Source: Nemertoderma westbladi (lineage: Eukaryota; Xenacoelomorpha; Nemertodermatida; Nemertodermatidae). From it: a DNA stretch of 64,000 nt. The position numbers and the translations under genes are program-made. The stretch spans positions 62,001 to 126,000 of the forward strand of contig JAUCBJ010001457.1 in the NCBI GenBank assembly GCA_032718475.1. Reading direction: 5' to 3'. Within the stretch, counting starts at the first letter, position 1, and each line of letters starts with the position of its first letter. Of the stretch, positions 48,900 to 61,827 are shown one piece after another. The notes beneath the pieces were generated by a model that had not been told where the DNA came from, searched no databases, and worked only from the letters and a program-made list of their open reading frames with translations.

Positions 48900-50915
48900 T
48901 TATCGTGGTTGAATAGCATTCCATTGGTTTAAACCTCTTGGTTCGTTTGTGTAGAATTTCTCGACCCGGTACCGGGTTTTCTTTTTTTACCTTCATAATC
49001 CTTTTTAGTTATATGCCAATGTATACAGGTATTCGTTGCAGCACTTCCTGAGTTTCCATTTTCCCCTCTTTAAACGTTTTCTCGGATTTATCCTATTCCC
49101 CTTTTTGTTTAATGATGAACCCCCTAAACCAATATCAACCGGGCCTATCCTATATTAACATAACTATTAAATAGATTTAGTCCGTAGAACTTCAGAACGT
49201 AGACATTTAAGCATTACAGTGCTGCTGTAGTAACTGTAATGTGGTTGTAGCAAGGACTACTATACTACTATACTACTTTAGTATAGTAGTCCTTGGGTTG
49301 TAGTTATATTGTACCGTCACCGTCACTGCAGATTTATTCATTGAAATTGAAACTTTTTGTTAATGGACAGCAGGTGTAGGTACCGGTACCGCAACTCTAT
49401 TTATTCTCTTTCTGACCAATCATTAGCTAGTACACCTACACACATATATATTTGGTGTTTGCGTCATTAACTCATTATTTTATATCTCGGGATCAACTTT
49501 TCCATCATATAAAAATCGGTACATTTCCGGTCCTCCATAGTGCTGTTAGCTTTATAGGATGTTCAAAAACTTGCTAAATAAATCGCTTTCCCAAAATGAA
49601 ACATAGTAGAGTTATTTTATATTATCATTTATCAAGAATATATCCCCGGTAAACATTTATATATTCATCTGGTGTTGTGGCGTGGATCAACCCCTGATTA
49701 AAGACCCCCACCCTTTTGGTAAAGGGGCAGGTTGAAGTTGGTGTGACCGGATTAGAGAATCGACTTAGTTGGATTTCCCAGAGGATATTCTCCGCGTATA
49801 GTGGGGATTATAGGGGGGCGTCTTGATTGCAACTTCTACACCCCCAGTGCATCTGAATGTACAAAAATGTCTTAGTCTGTCTGACTGTAAATCACAACAA
49901 TTCGAGTTTACAACAATAATTATGTACACCATAAAATCGATAAACATTAATGTTTGGAAATGTTGTGAATTTGGGATATTATTTTGATTTGTTTTAATTT
50001 GGTGAGTATTTGGCGTCCTGTGTGAGTTTTATATTGAAACTGTGGAAAGACTCAATTAATATTGTTTTGGGTATTTGGTGCATTTAATTATAGTTTCGTT
50101 TATTTTCTCAATTTGGTTGGTTATTCTGTCGAAAGGGTGTAGTAAATTTTGAGTCAAGTCAAAATGTGTCAATTTTGACAGTAAAAAATTTTCGAGTCAA
50201 ATTTTATTTATTTTTTTACATATATTATCTAATTTAATTTTGTTTCTTATTCGTGTGAGTTGGTATGCCTTAAGTCTTGCCCGTAAATACAATAAACCGA
50301 TTGATCAGTAATAAGTTTACAGTGCCTTATAGAGCTTCTATTGAAGTTTTGTATTTTTTTTTAGGATATCAGATGTTATTTATTTGTGATTAAACATTTA
50401 TATTATATATTCAATATCGTTCAGGAATAATAATTATTAATCTCTAGCAATATGATATCGTACTAATACTGTGTTTATCCATTTACCGGTACAGAGATTC
50501 GCAGTAGATAATGAACACCAACAATAATTGTCGCAGTTATAATAATGAAATTGATATTTTTAGTAATTAAATAATTGATATTTTTAAATTATGTGCAAAT
50601 AATTTTACAATCTGGAATAACTATGTAGATTCTGGCGTGTAAAGTAGCACTAATATGTGCAGATTTGAGTGGTTTGTTGTGGTGTGTTGTGACGAACGAA
50701 CATAGTGAGCGATTAAAATTAAAGCCACGAGAATCGGAACACTGAACTATTTATCTAGTTTATTATTCCAAATTGTAACATTTTACGAAACTTCTAGAGC
50801 TGTGAGGTTTACATTACTTATCCGTTGAATGTACAGCTCTATGATATGTTCTACTTTAAAGGTATAAAGTACAATACGCTGTTGAGACTAACGGTGTTAC
50901 AATTTTGGAATAAAA
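48900..50915. other. Unannotated stretch
   Basis: AT-rich, with no recognisable gene or repeat family apart from the hairpin at 49251-49295. The short frames here have no family features. Confidence 0.6.
49251..49295. repeat. Perfect 17-bp inverted repeat (hairpin, 11-nt loop)
   Basis: Arms 49251-49267 (CAAGGACTACTATACTA) and 49279-49295 are exact reverse complements. The loop CTATACTACTT itself repeats part of the arm, suggesting origin by template-switch or slippage. Confidence 0.9.
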
Positions 50916-51052
50916 TTACTAAAAAATTAAAGGTGTAATATTATGGTTTTGTTCAGAAGTGGAAAAAATGCGAATAAATGCGAGAATATATGCAACTTGA
51001 CTGCCCGTTCAATAGAAGTGGATTAGGTGAGAGTGTGAGTGTCAGGGGCTAG

Positions 51053-51121
51053 TGGCTGAGCTGGTTAGCGCTACTGATGAGGCCTGTTAGGCCGAAACGT
51101 ACGTAGCACTGATTCAACCCC
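51053..51121 (+). promoter_or_regulatory. tRNA-like RNA polymerase III A and B boxes
   Basis: TGGCTGAGCTGGTTAGCGC (51053-51071) closely resembles a tRNA D-arm/A box. GATTCAACCCC (51111-51121) resembles a B box (GWTCRANNC). The spacing of about 47 nt is within the range used by tRNA-derived SINEs. The intervening sequence is the hammerhead core instead of an anticodon arm, so this is not a functional tRNA. Confidence 0.5.
51068..51109 (+). ncRNA. Putative hammerhead ribozyme core
   Basis: CTGATGA (51074-51080) is followed by a perfect 5-bp stem II GGCCT-GTT-AGGCC (51081-51093), closed by the expected G-C pair, and then GAAA (51094-51097). That is the full conserved catalytic core. Flanking GCTA (51070-51073) and TAGC (51104-51107) can pair as stem I. 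ACGTACGT (51097-51104) could form a very short stem III, as in the minimal type I hammerheads known from animal retroelements. The cleavage triplet is ambiguous: using T51104 in stem III gives GTA at the cleavage site but spoils stem I, and vice versa. Activity is therefore uncertain. Confidence 0.6.
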
Positions 51122-51229
51122 CGGTGACGCGCTTTCGCATTTTTTCCACTTCTGAACAAAATCATAATATTACACCTTTAATTACAGTTGCAACAGCTCA
51201 TCTCCACTTTATTTAAAAAATTAAAGGAA

Positions 51230-52009
51230 TATTAACTCTATTACAAGTTATTGGGGAAAAATAAATTCATAAAAAATTCGATTTTGGATTTTAAACTCCA
51301 TTTAGGCCTACTTATACTACACAGTATTGGCAACCTATTGAACAAATCATTAAGCTGTCATTTGGTCGTTTTCTAAACTTTTGGAGGCTAATAATTCCAA
51401 ACTAATGCACGTAATGGAAATCCTTTTACTGAGTTACACCTAGTGTATATTAGAAAATTTATTTATGTTTTATTAAAATCCAGGCATCATATAGGTAGAC
51501 ATTCATCAAAAAATAATAATTGTAAATTTATGTTTATCTTAATTTTTTATATGAAAGTGTAAAATTTATTTTAATATATGTAAATATTTAAATTAAAAAA
51601 TTTAATAGTTCATTAATATTAAAAATACAATTATCTTACATGCCACGATCTTATCAATAAAAAAATATATTTATATTTTTGAAACAAATCTAATTTTGTT
51701 TATAATGTAATTCTTAGGAGGTGAAGGTACAACGTATGTTATAAAGAAGGGTGGTAATAAGGGCTACCAATTTCCAAGATTTGGCCGATAAAAAAGAAAA
51801 GCCACTATGGGGTAAGTTATACTTATACTGTTATAGTATATTGCAAGTAAATTCTATTAGATCATCTGTGACACATGTTATTTTTGTTACAATGTTATTA
51901 CCGAGTGCCACACATTCTCTCCTTTTCTATAAGTGGTTTTATGTAACAGGTGGATAAGTCAGATATTTTGTCACCTTCATCAAGGTTGTTAACTGGTCAA
52001 TCCCTGGTG
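51230..52009. other. Unannotated AT-rich stretch
   Basis: No gene recognised. It is very AT-rich between 51480 and 51700. Confidence 0.6.
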
Positions 52010-55000
52010 AACGGTGAACTACTGCCGACTAAAGCTGTACTGGCTACTGATATACAGCAGCTCCACTGGTGAACTACTCCCGACTCAAAGCTGTACTGGC
52101 TACTGATCTACAGCAGCTCCACTAGTGAACTACTGCCGACTCAAAGCTGTACTGACTACTGATCTATAGCAGCTCCACTGGTTAACTACTGCCGACTCAA
52201 AGCTGTACTGACTACTGGTCTACTGGTGAACTACTGCCGACTCAAATCTGTACTGGCTACTGATCTAGCAGCTCCACCAGTGAACTACTGCCGACTCAAA
52301 GCTGTACTGGCTACTGATCTACAACAGCTCCACTGGTGAACTACTGCCGACTCAAAGCTGTACTGGCTACTGATCTACAGCAGCTCCACCAGTGAACTAC
52401 TGCCGACTCAAAGCTGTACTGGCTACTGATCTACAGCAGCTCCACCAGTGAACTACTGCCGACTCAAAGCTGTACTGGCTACTGATCTACAGCAGCTCCA
52501 CTGGTGAACTACTGCCGACTCAAAGCTGTACTGGCTAATGATCTACAGCATCTCCACTGGTGAGCTGCTGCCGAGTCAAAGCTGTACTGACTACTGATGC
52601 TGATACAGCAGCTCCACTGGTGAACTACTCCCGACTCAAAGCTGTACTGGCTACTGATCTACAGCAGCTCCACTGGTGAACTACTGCCGACTCAAAGCTG
52701 TACTGGCTACTGATCTACAGCAGCTCCACTGGTGAACTACTGCCGACTCAAAGCTGTACTGACTACTGATACTGATACAGCAGCTCCACTGGTGAACTAC
52801 TGCCGACTCAAAGCTGTACTGGCTACTGATCTACAGCAGCTCCACCAGTGAACTACTGCCGACTCAAAGCTGTACTGGCTACTGATCTACAACAGCTCCA
52901 CTGTTGAACTACTGCCGACTCAAATCTGTACTGGCTACTGATCTAGCAGCTCCACTAGTGAACTACTGGTACTGCCGACACAAAGATGTACTGACTACTG
53001 ATCTACGGCAGCTCCACTGGTGAACTACTGCCGACTCAAAGCTGCACTGGCTACTGATATACAGCAGCTCCACTGGTGAACTACTGACGACTCAAAACTG
53101 TACTGGCTACTGATCTACAGCAGCTCCACTGGTGAACTACTGCCGACTCAAAGCTGTACTGGCTACTGATCTATACAGCAACTCCACTGGTGAACTACTG
53201 CCGACTCAAAGCTGTACTGGCTACTGATCTATACAGCAGCTCCACTGGTGAACTACTGCCGACTCAAAGCTGTACTGGCTACTGATCTAGCAGCTCCACT
53301 GGTGAACTACTGCCGACTCAAAGCTGTACTGGCTACTGATCTACAGCAGCTCCACTGGTGAACTACTGCCGACTCAAAGCTGTACTGGCTACTGATCTAC
53401 AGCAGCTCCACTGGTGAACTACTGCCGACTCAAAGCTGTACTGACTACTGATCTACAGCAGCTCCCACTAGTGAACAAAGCGGTACTGACTACTGATCTA
53501 CAGCAGCTCCACTGGTGAACTACTGCCGACTCAAAGCTGTACTGGCTACTGATCTACAGCAGCTCCACTGGTGAACTACTGCCGACTCAAAGCTGTACTG
53601 GCTACTGATCTACAGCAGCTCCACTGGTGAACTACTGCCGACTCAAATCTTTACTGGCTACTGATCTACTGGTGAACTACTGCCGACACAAAGCTGTACT
53701 GATATACTGGTGAACTACTGCCGACTCAAAGCTGTACTGACTACTGGTCAACTGGTGAACTACTGCCGACTCAATGCTGTACTGACCACTGATCTACAGC
53801 AGCTCCACTAGTGAACTACTGCCGACTCAAATCTGTACTGGCTACTGATCTACTGGTGAACTACTGCCGACTCAAAGCAGTACTGACTACTGATCTACAG
53901 CAGCTCCACTGGTGAACTACTGCCGACTCAAATCTGTACTGGCTACTGATCTACTGGTGAACTACTGCCGACTCAAAGCTGTACTGACTACTGATCTACA
54001 GCAGCTCCACTGGTTAACTACTGCCGACTCAAAGCTGTCCTGGCTACTGGTGAACTACTGCCGACTCAAAGCTGTACTGACTACTGATCTACAGCAGCTC
54101 CACTGGTTAACTACTGCCGACTCAAAGCTGTACTGACTACTGGTCTACTGGTGAACTACTGCCGACTCAAAGCTGTACTGGCTACTGATCTACAGCAGCT
54201 CCACTGATGAACTACTGCCGACTCAAAGTTGTACTGACTACTGATCTAGCAGCTCCACTGGTGAACTACTGCCGACTCAAAGCTGTACTGACTACTGATC
54301 TACAGCAGCTCCACTGGTGAACTACTGCCGACTCAAAGCTGTACTGGCTACTGATCTAGCAGCTCCACTGGTGAACTACTGCTGACTCAAAGCTGTACTC
54401 ACTACTGATCTACAGCAGCTCCACTGGTGAACTACTGCCGACTCAAAACTGTACTGACTACTGATCTACTGGTGAACTACTGCCGACTCAAAGCTGTACT
54501 GACTACTGATCTACAGCAGCTCCACTGGTTAACTACTGCCGACTCAAAGCTGTACTGACTACTGGTCTACTGGTGAACTACTGCTGACTCAAAGCTGTAC
54601 TCACTACTGATCTACAGCAGCTCCACTGGTTAACTACTGCCGACTCAAAGCTGTACTGGCTACTGATCTAGCAGCTCCACTGGTGAACTACTGCCGACAC
54701 AAAGCTGTACTGACTACTGATCTAGCAGCTCCACTGGTGAACTACTGCCGACTCAAAGCTGTACTGACTACTGATCTACAGCAGCTCCACTAGTGAACTA
54801 CTGCCGACTCAAAGCTGTACTGACTACTGATCTACAGCAGCTCCACTGGTGAACTACTGCCGACTCAAAGCTGTACTGGCTACTGATCTACTGGTGAACT
54901 ACTGCCGACTCAAAGCTGTACTGACTACTGATCTACAGCAGCTCCACTGGTGAACTACTGCCGACTCAAAGCTGTACTGGCTACTGATCTACAGCAACTC

Positions 55001-56905
55001 CACTGGTGAACTACTGCCGACTCAAAACTGCACTGGCTACTGATCTAGCAGCTCCACTGGTGAACTACTGCCGACTCAAAGCTGTACTGGCTACTGATCT
55101 ACAGCAGCTCCACTGGTGAACTACTGCCGACTCAAAGCTGTACTGGCTACTGATCTACAGCAGCTCCACTGGTGAACTACTGCCGACTCAAAGCTGTACT
55201 GACTACTGATACTGATACAGCAGCTCCACTGGTGAACTACTGCCGACTCAAAGCTGTACTGGCTACTGATCTACAGCAGCTCCACCAGTGAACTACTGCC
55301 GACTCAAAGCTGTACTGGCTACTGATCTACAACAGCTCCACTGGTGAACTACTGCCGACTCAAAGCTGTACTGGCTACTGATCTACAGCAGCTCCACCAG
55401 TGAACTACTGCCGACTCAAAGCTGTACTGGCTACTGATCTACAGCAGCTCCACCAGTGAACTACTGCCGACTCAAAGCTGTACTGGCTACTGATCTACAG
55501 CAGCTCCACTGGTGAACTACTGCCGACTCAAAGCTGTACTGGCTAATGATCTACAGCATCTCCACTGGTGAGCTGCTGCCGAGTCAAAGCTGTACTGACT
55601 ACTGATGCTGATACAGCAGCTCCACTGGTGAACTACTCCCGACTCAAAGCTGTACTGGCTACTGATCTACAGCAGCTCCACTGGTGAACTACTGCCGACT
55701 CAAAGCTGTACTGGCTACTGATCTACAGCAGCTCCACTGGTGAACTACTGCCGACTCAAAGCTGTACTGACTACTGATACTGATACAGCAGCTCCACTGG
55801 TGAACTACTGCCGACTCAAAGCTGTACTGGCTACTGATCTACAGCAGCTCCACCAGTGAACTACTGCCGACTCAAAGCTGTACTGGCTACTGATCTACAA
55901 CAGCTCCACTGTTGAACTACTGCCGACTCAAAGCTGTACTGGCTACTGATCTACAGCAGCTCCACTGGTGAACTACTGCCGACTCAAAGCTGTACTGACT
56001 ACTGATACTGATACAGCAGCTCCACTGGTGAACTACTGCCGACTCAAAGCTGTACTGGCTACTGATCTACAGCAGCTCCACCAGTGAACTACTCCCGACT
56101 CAAAGCTGTACTGGCTACTGATCTACAGCAGCTCCACTGGTGAACTACTGCCGACTCAAAGCTGTACTGGCTACTGATCTACAGCAGCTCCACTGGTGAA
56201 CTACTGCCGACTCAAAGCTGTACTGACTACTGATCTACAGCAGCTCCACTGGTTAACTACTGCCGACTCAAAGCTGTACTGACTACTGATCTACAGCAGC
56301 TCCACTGGTTAACTACTGCCGACTCAAAGCTGTACTGACTACTGATGCTGATACAGCAGCTCCACTGGTGAACTACTGCCGACTCAAAGCTGTACTGGCT
56401 ACTGATCTACAGCAGCTCCACCAGTGAACTACTGCCGACTCAAAGCTGTACTGGCTACTGATCTACAGCAGCTCCACTGGTGAACTACTGCCGACTCAAA
56501 GCTGTACTGACTACTGATCTACAGCAGCTCCACTGGTTAACTACTGCCGACTCAAAGCTGTACTGACTACTGATGCTGATACAGCAGCTCCACTGGTGAA
56601 CTACTGCCGACTCAAAGCTGTACTGGCTACTGATCTACAGCAGCTCCACCAGTGAACTACTGCCGACTCAAAGCTGTACTGGCTACTGATCTACAACAGC
56701 TCCACTGGTGAACTACTGCCGACTCAAAGCTGTACTGGCTACTGATCTACAGCAGCTCCACCAGTGAACTACTGCCGACTCAAAGCTGTACTGGCTACTG
56801 ATCTACAGCAGCTCCACTGGTGAACTACTGCCGACTCAAAGCTGTACTGGCTACTGATCTACATCAGCTCCACTGGTGAACTACTGCCGACTCAAAGCTG
56901 TACAC
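52010..56905 (+). repeat. 56-bp satellite array with short variants (about 90 monomers)
   Basis: Monomer built from CTCCACTGGTGAACTACTGC, CGACTCAAAGCTGTACTGGC and TACTGATCTACAGCAG. Variants include shorter units lacking part of CTACAGCAG and units of about 40 bp joining CTACTGGTGAAC directly. Substitution variants are CCACCAGTG, CTGACTAC and GGTTAAC, and insertions are of the GCTGATA type. A block with CTAATGATCTACAGCATCTC and GAGCTGCTGCCGAG occurs at 52535 and again 3008 bp later. Confidence 0.96.
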
Positions 56906-56924
56906 TCACACTGGTGAGGTGAAC

Positions 56925-59900
56925 TAACGCGGTAAAGTAGAGATAACAGGCTACACTAAATCTACCACGTAGGTATTATTATATTAAAGGTCCCATGTCA
57001 TGGAAGGCTACAGTATTAGCTAGTCGTCATGATGTGATGGATGTTTCTATAGTTTTTACTAGTATAATGTTCTCTAATTAACTTCATTACTTTATCGTAT
57101 AACGTTTTAGACACAACTGGTGCAACGTTCATTATATATCTTTACAACGCCGGGATCTACATCATTCAACAAAGGGAAAGATACAATGACTCGCATTCAT
57201 TATATAAACTATGTTCGATACTAAAATGTATAAAGATGATTTGCCTTTAGGTATATTAGTTAGGCCTATATCTACATCTGTATAATTAACTGTCAAACAT
57301 TATAGCGAATATTTGTCTATTATAAGATATTGAAATGATATAGCGCTATTTTATTCTTTGTTGGCTATTCTTGTTTAAAATTACAATGATTTCAATTTTC
57401 GAAAGTATTTGACATATATATAATATATTAATATATGTACGCCCCCAGTCGGGGTAATTCGCCATTATACATAAACTACGTGTGTGTCCTACCCATTTAA
57501 ACATTGTCTGACTATTTATTTATTTATATCAGGCTGTTTGTAATTCTTACATTGATTCTCCAATATCAGGAACATTTGCTATTTTTCAATGAGAGGATTC
57601 CGCGGATTGCCCAGTTTAGCGGAAAATAAAGGACGCTTTGAATGCGTAATAGGGGTGAATTATATAACGTTTTGGCGTTATCGCAAGATGTTTCCCGGAA
57701 GTAAGTATTTCTACTGGTCGGCCTTCCATCAAAGGCAGACTGATACCATTTCAAAAATTATATTGTGTTTATTTTGGCACGGAAATTGCCATCCAAATAG
57801 CTTCAGTGTTAAGTGAGTGGAAAAATTATTTTCAACGAAAAATTTCCAAAATATTTAGTCGAAAACTTAATACTCACCGTTCCGGGAAAACGTGACATTC
57901 AATGTAATTAGGATTTTGTGTCGGGAAATACCAACTCCGCCTCATTTGCTTCAAACAGTCACATTAAACTCAACACCCTTGAAGACCCTAAAGTTTTTTT
58001 AGATTTCTCGCTGTCTCTGTTTCTATCCTCATGCACCCTTTATCGCGTTATACTTCGCTCAAACATAAAAATCCACTAACATCACGCGTGTACGTAACTA
58101 ATTTATGGCTTTATGACAGTTTTGCTTTTCAATTGCGTGCCATGGACCGGACAGTTCTGGGGCCTTCGTGCAGGAGAACTGTAGGTAATCATATCAGTGA
58201 CATGTTATCATAATGTATGTAGGCCTACTTATGGTGAGTTACATATAATAAGTATTGGTTTCCGCCCAAGGCTTACTGATACTACAGTATACTGTACTAG
58301 GGTGGCTGAATGTGGCCTCATTAATATAAAAAATTGTTTCTTTTTAAATGTACAAGCAAACCGCGGGTTATTATTCCAAACTCTCGTTTATTGTTTTGGT
58401 TCCTTTCAACCCGCCTCTGCAATCTGTTTCTTTGCTGAGCTAAGTCTGGCTCACAGCCGTTGAGCTTGTACCTTTAAGTGAAACGATTTCTGATATTAAA
58501 GTTGTCATATTCATCCATTGTATACACCCCAAGGCCATAATGCCATCAGTCAACTGGGGGCGGTGAGGGGGTACGTTTTTTGTAAGATTTATAGCAGAGA
58601 TTTCCTTACGTTATTACAATTTATGCAAAAATACACTTTGGTATGACAGTATAAGTAATTGAAAGTAATGCATCTTACTGTAGCTTATGTTAGTTTTCAA
58701 TTATGAGATTAATTTATCATTCGGAGTGTCATTTTAATCACATCCTACAGCCGTTACCAATTGAAAATTAATGAATAACTTTATTACCCTAATTTAGCAA
58801 TTCTGTAATACTTAGACCAAGCGTTTTTCGTTTCATGCGTTTCTCTATCTAGTGCTTCCGACAAACACACAACACATTTCGAAAACAGCCATAGTATAAT
58901 AATTATAACAATTCAGTGATGGATTTAAATGAACAATTCCTTTATTTGTCAGCTTGACTGAATTAAACACATTTGAAATGATGGCTCAGAGTTCGATTAC
59001 CCCCCTACCATAACGTGTTCAATTCAACACGTAGTAAGTTTCACCCAAATCAGATCACATCACCTTTTCTAGCACGTTCGCTCTCTCACACAGTATTTTG
59101 AAGAAAGTACTTAAACTCAAATCGATAATTATCTGGGAAATTAGTGTGATGTAAGGTCATCACATCCGGAGTTCGAAGATAGGAAAGAGAGCACCCATGC
59201 GACGGTCCAGGAATAAAATCCTCTTTGAGTAGATTATATCGATTTTTAAAGTCGATGGTCCAACACAAACACCGCTCGCCTTACCGCCAACGGGATAGGT
59301 TGAGCGCCTTACCGCCAACGGGATAGCTTGAGCAATGTCTACCTCGGCTTAGGCCTCAACAAACCTATTTATTGATTGCCATCACTCTCGATACCATATA
59401 GGGTGTATTGGGACAATAATCGTGTGACACTCGGAATACTAAAACTGTTGGGTTAGTAGATCAATGTGTTGATTTATGTAGCAAACGTAGCTAAAGGTAT
59501 AATATAGCTAAAGGGAGACGGAATAGGCGTTGACCAAAGGCCGATAAAACACCAGAATAATATTAAAATGATATCGATAATAATAGAATTTAACAAAAAC
59601 CATGTTACTTTTCCTTGTGGAACTCCAATCTAACCTGACTTAACACTCAAACCGGAGGGTTTTGGGCTATTAAACTTGTTCTGTTGATGTTGTGTGGTGG
59701 GTGATTAAAGCATACATCCCCATGGCAGTGAAGTATTAGTAGTGTTAGTGTAGGACGCACGCAGAAACAAATTCTAAGTCCCAATCAGTTATCCAACTTC
59801 GCTTGCATTTACCTGATACGCAATTATTTTTGAATTAACTGGGTTCTAAAATTTTGAAAAATAATTCGAACTATTCCTGATTTCTATCAGTAACATCGGA

Positions 59901-60430
59901 TCACAGCTGGCCGCGCCCTCTTACATTGCCGCTATGGGATAAGTTGCCCTGGGGTCAAAGTTGTAGTACATCGTGAACCACAAGTTTGGGAGAAAAAGTT
60001 AAATATATTGGGGCGCTTTTATCATAATTTAACATCCTAGGCGATGCTTCGTTAATCACAATATAAGTAAACGTAATTATTGAATGGTTTTATCTTGAAT
60101 AATACGCAGCTGCTTGCGTGATTATTCTCAGATTTGTTCGTGATTGCTGATACCATCCTACATAGAGGGTTAATCTAGGTAAAGCCCGAACGCGTGAATC
60201 TCCAGGGATGTAGCTGATATAACTTTACTACGTCAAATAATGTGGCCTTTGCATACTTAGCAAACAGAGTGTAAGTCTGCGATGTTAACATTCGATAACT
60301 TCATAATATATCATATAGGCTCTCACAACGCAGCAATCTCAAACCCCTGGTGAATCTGAAGAAAGTCACTAAACACAAGGAACCCTCATCACTCCCCACG
60401 CAATGCGGCAAGTAGAACTAACATGCTTGT
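56925..60430. other. Unannotated stretch
   Basis: About 3.5 kb with no gene I can support. Minor structures: an inverted repeat ACAGTTCT/AGAACTGT at 58151-58182 around GGGGCCTTCGTGCAG, and a 28-bp tandem duplication at 59277-59332. Confidence 0.6.
59277..59332 (+). repeat. 28-bp tandem duplication
   Basis: Two adjacent units of CGCCTTACCGCCAACGGGAT plus a TAG(G/C)TTGAG ending; one mismatch. Confidence 0.85.
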
Positions 60431-61040
60431 AAGGTGCATCTTGCATCAGTCGACATCCAATAACATCGGTTGAGGTCTGAGCATCTACCAGACAATAGGA
60501 GTCGTCCTCAGTTCATCGGATAACAGAGGTGCGGGTGGTGTTGGTCTTCTTATAAAACATACTACCGATGCCGCCTTGGATAAGTTTGGCTGGCCACTTC
60601 ACCAGTAGAGTCGTCCGCTGCTACTATTATAAGGTGGAATATGCCAGTGGAAGCCGAACAGGCTTATAGATTGAGCAAATAAAATCGGATCTAGTCAGTG
60701 AGCAGACTATTGATGAGTGGAAGAAGGAACCAACGAGCAAATGTGGCACTAGAAGGACTGATAACTACAAGCTAGGCTGCAATCAAATCACTGTATGACG
60801 GATAGATGGAGATACAGATTCATTTGAAGTGTAATGGAATGGGGTGTCCTTCAAAGTGAGACACTTTATTATTGTGGTGGACTGCGAATGTGTCTCGACC
60901 ACCATATTATAGATGAACAAAACCAGTCAGTTGCATTAGAATTACGGGATCAATATCATTGGCAGACCTCGACTTTGCAGATGATCTAGGTTTAACAGGC
61001 AGTATTCAAAGTTTGTCTATTTGTAAACGCAACTAAAATC
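60430..61040 (+). pseudogene. Decayed LINE (RTE-like) with endonuclease and RT fragments
   Basis: At about 60510-60590 the plus strand reads SSSDNRGAGGVGLLIKHTTD, the APE-endonuclease pattern of LINEs (G.GVG.L). At about 60850-60900 comes RHFIIVVDCECVSTTI, like the RT segment before the catalytic box. At 60955-60985 LADLDFADDL matches the RT catalytic box of RTE-type elements. The pieces lie only about 450 bp apart, in different frames and with stops, so the copy is heavily deleted. Confidence 0.6.
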
Positions 61041-61063
61041 AAAATACTCACTGTAACCTTGGA

Positions 61064-61300
61064 TTCTCCTCCACCAACACAACGGATATATTGACCCTGG
61101 TTGGTCGCGTAGCTGCTGAAGGCAAGGCTTGGTCTGCATTAAATAATCTATCACTGGTCAATCCGTCGCTGGATGACAATATATTAAGGGCAGCAGTAGA
61201 GGTTTTGGTTCTAGATGGCTGCCCTGCTCGTCTACAGCATAAGACACCAAATCCCTTCATGGTGCATACACCTCAATGCTACACATGGATCATGGTATAA
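61064..61300 (+). other. Unrecognised 70-residue open frame
   Basis: Includes VGRVAAEGKAWSALNNLSLV and DNILRAAVEVLVLDGCPARL, which look protein-like. I cannot assign a family. It directly follows the LINE remnant and may belong to another decayed element. Confidence 0.25.
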
Positions 61301-61827
61301 GATACAATGTACGCAGCATTATACAGTTTCAGTAGTAACCTATTATTGCCGAAACCCAGCAACACCCTGCAGGCACTACTACCTCTGAAAACTGATCACC
61401 CTGTGGCCTGTGCATGATATTGTTGTATGGCAGCCAAGATGAGTTAAATGTTAAAATTGTGGCGGATTATACTTAATTTACAATGCAAAATTTAAATTAT
61501 TATCATATCAATATACACCACTTCCTTATCAGTGATCGATGCCATAATGATATATATTCCATAACATAAACTTAAAAATTAAATTATATAAAATAAAGAG
61601 CCAAATTCGAAGAATAAGTCATTAATATCAACAAATTACAAATATACATATAATATAATAATATGATGCAAAATCGTTAAATGGACAATTAATAATTAAA
61701 TAATAATTTCTTACAATAAAAGTTGTCGGAATAATTTCAACATCTACATGAGCCGGTGTCACTTGATAAATTTGACGGGAATTAATCAGCTAGAAAATAA
61801 AAGCGAAATCTGAAAGATGGGAATTGT

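Larger units (their letters stand above)
50920..51227 (+). mobile_element. Small SINE/retrozyme-like element with 50-bp inverted arms
   Basis: A 280-bp interval (50934-51213) is flanked by perfect 14-bp direct repeats TAAAAAATTAAAGG (50920-50933 and 51214-51227), as expected for target-primed insertion. Inside, 50925-50974 and 51134-51183 are inverted copies (49 of 50 positions), containing GTTCAGAAGTGGAAAAAATG. The central part holds a tRNA-like A box (51053-51064) and B box (51111-51121) and a hammerhead core (51074-51097). No protein is encoded. The combination is inferred to be a non-autonomous retroelement; I cannot name a family. Confidence 0.62.

Noticed and set aside
51044-51130. Functional tRNA gene
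   Set aside because: A and B boxes are tRNA-like, but there is no anticodon arm, the acceptor ends do not pair, and a hammerhead core occupies the middle.
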